Part shown: in pieces, positions 59,179 through 64,000 of the stretch
Layout: every line of letters starts with the position of its first letter
How positions within the stretch are numbered: position 1 is the first letter of the stretch
NCBI RefSeq assembly: GCF_030817215.1
Contig: NZ_JAUSZA010000001.1
Coordinates: 6,174,501 to 6,238,500, forward strand
Length of the DNA stretch: 64,000 nt
Source of the DNA: Paenibacillus sp. V4I3
Lineage (GTDB): Bacteria > Bacillota > Bacilli > Paenibacillales > NBRC-103111
Direction of reading: 5' to 3'
The notes under the pieces: model-generated
The model's input: only the letters and a program-made list of their open reading frames with translations
Told to the model about the DNA's origin: nothing
Database searches by the model: none
Translations under genes and position numbers: made by a program

Positions 59179-60144
59179 TTACCAGATACTCGTGTTCGAT
59201 AATCGTTTTGCTACCATGTTTACACTAACAAGCAGAATTAAATTGATAACGGAATTAAACAATCCAACCGCTGTAGCAAAACTATAGTTCGCGTTCAATA
59301 AACCTATTTGATATACATAAGTGGCAATCACTTCGGAATTTATCTTGTTCAGCGGATTTTGCAGCAGATAGATCTTTTCGAAGCCAAGCGACATGACACT
59401 CCCTACATTCAAAATGAAAACAATCGTGATGGTTGGCATGATGCCGGGCAAGTCGATATGGCGGATTTTCTGAAACCGTGAAGCGCCATCTACCTTGGCT
59501 GCCTCATAAAGCGAAGGATCCACTCCTGCTAACGCAGCCAAAAAGATAACTGCCGAATAGCCTGCCGTCTGCCAAATATCCGACCACACATAAATCGAGC
59601 GAAACATGCCGGGTTCCCCGAGAAAATTGATAGATCCCAGTCCGAAATGATTCATCGCCACATTAACGAAGCCTAGCCGTGGTGCTAGAAAAAGCATGAT
59701 AATCGATACCATAACGACGGTGGATATAAAATAAGGAGCAAACGAAACCAATTGAACAAACCGCTTAAATTTGCCGTTGCGTATTTCATTAAGCGCCAAG
59801 GCCAACAAAATTGGAATAGGAAACCCGACGACTAACAAGTATCCGCTGATGAGGAGTGTATTTTTAATTAACGTCCAGAAAATCGGATTATCAAAAAACA
59901 ACTTAAAATGTTTGAATCCCACCCATGGGCTTCCCCATATCCCTTTAGTGACGTTGTAATCCTTAAAAGCAAGGACGGCATTCAACATAGGATAGTATTT
60001 AAAAATAAGGAAAAACAAGGCTGGCGGAATGACGATAAGATACAGTTGCCAGTGTTTTTTAAAACTCTTTGCCGCTGCTGTAAGGAGGCCACCACGCTCT
60101 TTTGGTGCCACTCTGCTGCGTTCAATTACAATTCCTTTTTCCAA
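59179..60144 (-). CDS. Sugar ABC transporter permease (LplB-like)
   Basis: 321 residues from a TTG at 60144 with GGGGGGAG just upstream; the longer open frame has no such site and runs over a cre-like element. Six helices (LYLIVIPPALFFLIFKYYP, TLLISGYLLVVGFPIPILLA) and the EAA loop DPSLYEAAKVDGASRFQKIR are present. It is the first gene of a permease-permease-binding protein unit reading toward the GH27 gene. Confidence 0.92.
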   Translation of the reverse strand: MEKGIVIERSRVAPKERGGLLTAAAKSFKKHWQLYLIVIPPALFFLIFKYYPMLNAVLAFKDYNVTKGIWGSPWVGFKHFKLFFDNPIFWTLIKNTLLISGYLLVVGFPIPILLALALNEIRNGKFKRFVQLVSFAPYFISTVVMVSIIMLFLAPRLGFVNVAMNHFGLGSINFLGEPGMFRSIYVWSDIWQTAGYSAVIFLAALAGVDPSLYEAAKVDGASRFQKIRHIDLPGIMPTITIVFILNVGSVMSLGFEKIYLLQNPLNKINSEVIATYVYQIGLLNANYSFATAVGLFNSVINLILLVSVNMVAKRLSNTSIW

Positions 60145-60175
60145 AATGCTCCCCCCTAAACTTCTCATGCAGTTA

Positions 60176-60189
60176 TGATAGCGCTTTCT
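60176..60189. promoter_or_regulatory. cre-like catabolite repression site
   Basis: TGATAGCGCTTTCT contains the CcpA core (GCGCT) with near-symmetric arms (minus strand AGAAAGCGCTATCA). It lies 32 bp before the first permease gene, fitting carbon catabolite repression of the sugar uptake operon. Confidence 0.65.
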
Positions 60190-60324
60190 ATATGGCTGAT
60201 TATAGGGGGCTATTGCGGCCCTCGTATAGGTACAATTGCGTCGTTTTGCGAACAAATAACCCGAATTCAGCGGACATTTTTCCTATTCGAACGGCCATTT
60301 TTCCCGCTACAGTCATATAAGACA

Positions 60325-60361
60325 GAAAAAATCCTAACCGCCTCAGCGATTAGGATTTTTA
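60325..60361 (-). terminator. Terminator of the AraC-sensor gene
   Basis: ATCCTAATCGC/GCGGTTAGGAT stem with a four-base loop and T run on the minus strand, overlapping the stop codon of the regulator gene. Confidence 0.88.
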
Positions 60362-62665
60362 TTCTTCTGGAGACTGTCTGAACGAGCTTGGCGATACGCC
60401 CATCACTCGCTTGAACGCCCTTCGGAAGGAATGTGAACTGTTATAGCCAACATGAGAAGCGATTTCATCCACATTATATTGGTTTCTTTTTAAAAGAATC
60501 GCTGCGTGGTCCATTCTAATTTTTTCCAAATGATCGGATAAATTCGTCCCCGTTACCTCTTTAAATAATTGGGAGATGTATTTTTCTGGACGCTCAACAA
60601 TCTCAGCTATCCGGTATAGGTTTAGATCGGGATCTGAATACTTTTCAGCGATATATTCATTAATTTGCTTCACTGTTTTAATATGTGCATCGTTCTTTTT
60701 ACTCGTGATGAGGCCGCACATGGCTGAGATAATCTCATTGATTTCACGCGAAATCAGCTCGATGGCTTCCGTGGCCTGGATGCTAATAATCCGATTTTTA
60801 ATTTTCTCGAACATAGGGGATTCCATGAGAGCCTTCTGGTCGAGTAATTTAAGCAGCGTTCCTTTCACTTCTCCAATGAACTGATGCTTCATCTCCACAG
60901 ATAGCTCTCGATTTTCCGTATTTTGCTCGATCATCGACTTGACGATCCGCTCGGCTTCATCCACATCGCCTGCCCTAATCGTACTAATTAATCGCAGCTC
61001 CACATCGATTGGATAATAATACGTATTACTCTCAACTCGGGTATCACTGTACCAAACGATTCCTTTTCTATTCATATATACGGCGTATTCCAAGGCCTGC
61101 CTGGCTTGTTCATAGGAACGGCTGATCTCCATGACAGAGGAAAAGGGATCGCTTAGCGCTGCAGTAATGGTAATTCGATAATCGGTAAAAGCCAGATGGG
61201 CGAGATTAGCCACGAGTTGTTCGATATCTTCCTTACCAACCTCTTCACCTTCATCCTTTTCACCTGACGTAAATAGGGTTACGATGCGATCTGAACCCAA
61301 ATCAGTCATATGAACATGCAGGTGGCTTCCTGAATCAATTAAAATCTGTTTTAGGATGAGTCTGGCCGCATTCAGTTCGTTGAGAATTTCTACGCTTTCC
61401 ATGCCGGAGTAACCATTGATTTGCAGAATACCCGTATATCCGGCATTCATATTTAGCCCAGTGTCAGCCTGCGCGGCAGCAGATATCAATTCATCCCTCG
61501 ATTGAAACTCTCCCGCAATTAACCTTTTATAAAAGGCATCGCGAATTAATGGCAGCTGCCGATTAAGCTCAGACTCAAGGCGCTTGTTGTTGGTAATGAT
61601 ATTGGATATATTACCCTGCAAGAAATCATATTCATTGCGCTCTGACGTTGCTTCCTTGCCAAACTGCTCTTTCATTACACTAAGCAGCCTATTGATCGGG
61701 GCTGTATTTCGATAAGACAGCATAAAACCAACAAAAAGCCCGATCAGTAGAGCAACACCAGTCACCGACCAAGTGATGTACTTAATTTTATTCGCATTCT
61801 CCATTAAAACGTGCTTTGGAATGCCCGTGCTGTATACCCACCCTGTTGATTTGGATTGAATCCTTATCACGAGATCATCTGCATAGAATTGACTGACTTT
61901 CCCTTTATCGAAGCGGCTATCCGCGGATAATTGATCCATTTCCTGTTGACTGATCCCCTGTAAGCTAATGGTATGTCCTTCTGCGTCGCTAATATGCATC
62001 CAACCGCCGTTCGGATCTCTTAAACCAGACAATACACTGTTGATGGTTTGTTCATCAATAATGGTGACAACCGTGGCCGGTGAAGAATCACTAAAGCTGT
62101 CTAATGGGAGCGATTGCATAAAGGTGATAACTGAGGTTTGCGTTCCGTTATTCACAAATGGGCTCAGCGGCATGATTTCGCTTCTATGCGTTTTTTCTAG
62201 TACCGTTTTTTTCCATTCGTCTAAGGAAAGATTGCTGTAATGCGAAGTCTGATAATAATGCTCAGGGCGAAAAAAAGCATTGCCTGGTGTCACAACGACG
62301 TTAAAATTAGTCAAATAAATATAAAAATGCTTCAAAAAGTCATTCGTTTGGCTGTAGGCCTTAATATCTCTCGTTATTTTCCAGATCCCATACACATTTG
62401 CTTTATCATCTACCAATTTTTCGTTCAAAAGGACACTCAAGTCTTGGTTTAAAGCCAGTTGTCTCGTAAAACTTTCAACTTCGGCCATTCTGCGTTCCAG
62501 AATCTCTTGACTCTTTTGAAGCTGCGTCACATTATTCTCAATGGAAATCGATTGTGTGACCGTGATCGAAGTACGGTATGACATATAGCCCGCTATACTG
62601 GGGATGATCAAAATAACGATATAAGAGATCAGAAACCTTCGAAATAATCTGGAATACTTGGGCAC
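60359..62665 (-). CDS. Membrane-bound AraC-family sensor-regulator (YesS/LplR-like)
   Basis: About 768 residues. GTG at 62665 is preferred because GGGAG lies eight nt upstream; TTG at 62671 is too close. Two membrane helices (LISYIVILIIPSIAGYM and ITWSVTGVALLIGLFVGFML) bracket an external sensor of about 250 residues. A cytoplasmic linker and a C-terminal AraC double HTH follow (LYRIAEIVERPEKYISQLFK, NVDEIASHVGYNSSHSFRRA). Such one-component transmembrane regulators in Paenibacillus control the adjacent sugar ABC transporter, sensing an external glycan fragment. Confidence 0.9.
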   Translation of the reverse strand: MPKYSRLFRRFLISYIVILIIPSIAGYMSYRTSITVTQSISIENNVTQLQKSQEILERRMAEVESFTRQLALNQDLSVLLNEKLVDDKANVYGIWKITRDIKAYSQTNDFLKHFYIYLTNFNVVVTPGNAFFRPEHYYQTSHYSNLSLDEWKKTVLEKTHRSEIMPLSPFVNNGTQTSVITFMQSLPLDSFSDSSPATVVTIIDEQTINSVLSGLRDPNGGWMHISDAEGHTISLQGISQQEMDQLSADSRFDKGKVSQFYADDLVIRIQSKSTGWVYSTGIPKHVLMENANKIKYITWSVTGVALLIGLFVGFMLSYRNTAPINRLLSVMKEQFGKEATSERNEYDFLQGNISNIITNNKRLESELNRQLPLIRDAFYKRLIAGEFQSRDELISAAAQADTGLNMNAGYTGILQINGYSGMESVEILNELNAARLILKQILIDSGSHLHVHMTDLGSDRIVTLFTSGEKDEGEEVGKEDIEQLVANLAHLAFTDYRITITAALSDPFSSVMEISRSYEQARQALEYAVYMNRKGIVWYSDTRVESNTYYYPIDVELRLISTIRAGDVDEAERIVKSMIEQNTENRELSVEMKHQFIGEVKGTLLKLLDQKALMESPMFEKIKNRIISIQATEAIELISREINEIISAMCGLITSKKNDAHIKTVKQINEYIAEKYSDPDLNLYRIAEIVERPEKYISQLFKEVTGTNLSDHLEKIRMDHAAILLKRNQYNVDEIASHVGYNSSHSFRRAFKRVMGVSPSSFRQSPEE

Positions 62666-62734
62666 TGGCAATTCTCCCTTCCATTTTGGAGGTTTCGGAA
62701 TACGTTCTTTTACAAGTTAGCATGATTCTTCAAC

Positions 62735-62760
62735 AAAAAAAACCCCTAGTCGGGTCTTTT
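62735..62760 (-). terminator. Terminator of the GH95-type gene
   Basis: Minus strand ACCC/GGGT stem around ACCCGACTAGGGGT, with eight T residues, 20 bp after the stop at 62780. Confidence 0.7.
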
Positions 62761-62779
62761 CTGATATTTCATAAAAGGT

Positions 62780-64000
62780 TTATAACTTAGCTCTGATTAA
62801 ACGAATATGCTCACCCTTGACGGTATTCACCGTGATGATGTTCCCTGTCAGCAGTTCTTCCCCTCTACTGTGTATGCATCTAACACCCTTTTCCCAAGGG
62901 CTATAGATCTGAAGCCGGGAGCCAGCCTCACTATATATATCTATCCATAGGACATCCTCCCGATTAGCTGCAGCGCTTACAAGAAAGCCCCCAACCGCAC
63001 GCAGCGTGGAAAACTCCGTATATTGCTCTATGTCCCAGTTAGGGAAAAAGCGAAGGATGCCGTTATAGCTTTGCATCAAGCACTCATTGATAACAGCGGG
63101 CAATGCAAAATTTTCAAACCATATGCCCATCGATCCCATATAATCAAAAGCCGTTGTATCCGAATACCGTCCACCGGATTGCAGTAGTTTATCTGTGCAT
63201 GTTCCGTTTGGAAGCAGGCAGTATTTGATTTGACGTTTAAAACGCTCCAGATCAAGCTGACCTAATCGGGCTCCGGCAAGATGATAGAAAACAAGATCGT
63301 TTCCTCCTTCATTTCGGTGATTCTTATAGGAATTAACGGCGATCTCGTATTGATCAGGCGAAGTATGCAAGCCGTGGTCTTCTCCTGGGAAAATCGTTGA
63401 AACCCCGTTAGGGACATTATACACGACTTCGGGATCTTCACCCGGAACGGAAACGAATACTTTACCCCTCTGTGACTCCGCCGTCGGATAGTCAGGGAAA
63501 TTGTGCAAAACCTCGTGGACCTCAGCGAGTAGCTCAGCTTCTTCCTCGTTTCGCTCAAGCACGTCGCACGCCTTGGTGAAAGCGTTGAACAGAAACTTCG
63601 TTAATGTCAAATCGACGATACAATCGCTGTTTTTCTTGAAGCCGGGCGTTAACTCATACAATTCTGGCACGACGGTTGGGAAAATATGATACCGGTCATC
63701 GCCCCATTCCTCTCCGTGTGCTTCTGGACGTTTCATATAATCGACCATAAACAATACGGCTTCTTTCATAGGTGTGAAGGCACGCTCAGCTAGAAACGAT
63801 TTGTCCATCGTATACAAATAATGCCACCAAAGGCTCTGCACAGTCCATGGTGTTTCACATATTTCCCAGCCCCAGTGCGGCACTGGGTATGGCATGATAT
63901 TCATGTCCACTGGGTAAGCGGAATGCGGGTAATAAGCACCGCGAAGGCCGTAATATTCTTTCGCCCACTTTCGGCTGATAGGGAGAATATGATCAACCAT
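62780..64000 (-). CDS. GH95-type glycoside hydrolase (C-terminal part, cut by window edge)
   Basis: The last 406 codons of a larger gene are visible. The (alpha/alpha)6 barrel features match GH95 alpha-fucosidase/alpha-galactosidase enzymes: YPHSAYPVDMNIMPYPVPHW, CETPWTVQSLWWHYLYTMD, YHIFPTVVPELYELTPGFKK, DLTLTKFLFNAFTKACDVLE and SDTTAFDYMGSMGIWFENFA. A C-terminal beta-sandwich tail follows (SRGEELLTGNIITVNTVKGE). The catalytic acid region may lie partly outside. It likely trims fucose or galactose from imported or surface glycans in the same system as the GH27 enzyme. Confidence 0.75.
   Translation of the reverse strand: MVDHILPISRKWAKEYYGLRGAYYPHSAYPVDMNIMPYPVPHWGWEICETPWTVQSLWWHYLYTMDKSFLAERAFTPMKEAVLFMVDYMKRPEAHGEEWGDDRYHIFPTVVPELYELTPGFKKNSDCIVDLTLTKFLFNAFTKACDVLERNEEEAELLAEVHEVLHNFPDYPTAESQRGKVFVSVPGEDPEVVYNVPNGVSTIFPGEDHGLHTSPDQYEIAVNSYKNHRNEGGNDLVFYHLAGARLGQLDLERFKRQIKYCLLPNGTCTDKLLQSGGRYSDTTAFDYMGSMGIWFENFALPAVINECLMQSYNGILRFFPNWDIEQYTEFSTLRAVGGFLVSAAANREDVLWIDIYSEAGSRLQIYSPWEKGVRCIHSRGEELLTGNIITVNTVKGEHIRLIRAKL

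Noticed and set aside
60145..60255. Longer N-terminus of the LplB-like permease
   Set aside because: It has no ribosome binding site and covers the cre-like element; the TTG at 60144 has GGGGGGAG directly upstream.

Overview
The window looks like chromosome from a spore-forming, Gram-positive Bacillales bacterium, most probably Paenibacillus or a close relative. The evidence is moderate GC, strong AGGAGG-type ribosome binding sites with frequent GTG/TTG starts, a gerAB-type germinant receptor gene, two DUF3231 genes, a CsoR/CopZ/CopA copper operon, a CydABS-type bd oxidase, and an Lpl-type sugar ABC transporter controlled by a membrane-bound AraC sensor. No rRNA, tRNA, CRISPR array, intact insertion sequence or prophage was recognised.

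Layout. 1-6.2 kb holds housekeeping and accessory genes: the N-terminal part of a tandem Ig-like surface protein, an MBL-fold hydrolase, a PQQ-type sugar dehydrogenase lipoprotein, an NAD(P)-binding epimerase-like protein, a twice-frameshifted gerAB pseudogene and a DUF2809 membrane protein. 6.3-10.8 kb is a SWIM zinc-finger gene translationally coupled to a SNF2 helicase (YwqB/YwqA type). 11-14.3 kb has two CBO0543-type membrane proteins, an ArsR-SRPBCC-SRPBCC operon with an unusual symmetric promoter, and a TfoX-like protein. 14.4-18.7 kb has a DUF3231 gene, an MFS drug exporter with divergent TetR regulator and twin operators, and an AraC regulator. 18.8-23.9 kb looks like a sugar or sugar-acid catabolic cluster: a phytanoyl-CoA-dioxygenase-like enzyme fused to HEAT repeats, a sugar phosphate isomerase/epimerase-like protein, an AraC regulator and a two-subunit UxaA-type dehydratase. 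23.9-26.4 kb encodes a hemolysin III protein and a coupled CrtQ-like glycosyltransferase/PlsY-like acyltransferase pair.

26.5-31.6 kb is low in intact genes and rich in remnants of a MerR regulator, a response regulator and a histidine kinase. They surround a His/Met-rich copper-associated lipoprotein. 31.7-41.7 kb is a metal and respiration block: copA, copZ and csoR with CsoR operators, a MarR-membrane protein pair, cydA-cydB-cydS behind a well-placed Fnr-type box, a lone amino-acid-binding lipoprotein, and a Tat-exported multicopper oxidase followed by a ZIP metal permease. 42-49.5 kb has an NHL-repeat protein, an HSL-type esterase, an array of four TGTTGTA/TACAACA dyads, a membrane-free chemotaxis protein preceded by a promoter plus attenuator-like leader, a heparinase II/III-type lyase, an LLM-oxidoreductase pseudogene and a small lipoprotein.

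49.6-64 kb resembles a glycan-use locus, all on the minus strand: a GH95-type enzyme (cut by the window edge), an AraC-type membrane sensor, two sugar permeases, a solute-binding lipoprotein, a large modular GH27 alpha-galactosidase, a GntR regulator and an SGNH hydrolase. The GntR gene and the SGNH gene carry the same operator-like motif, and a cre-like site lies upstream of the permeases. The transporter has no ATPase gene here, as is common when a shared MsmX-type ATPase serves it.
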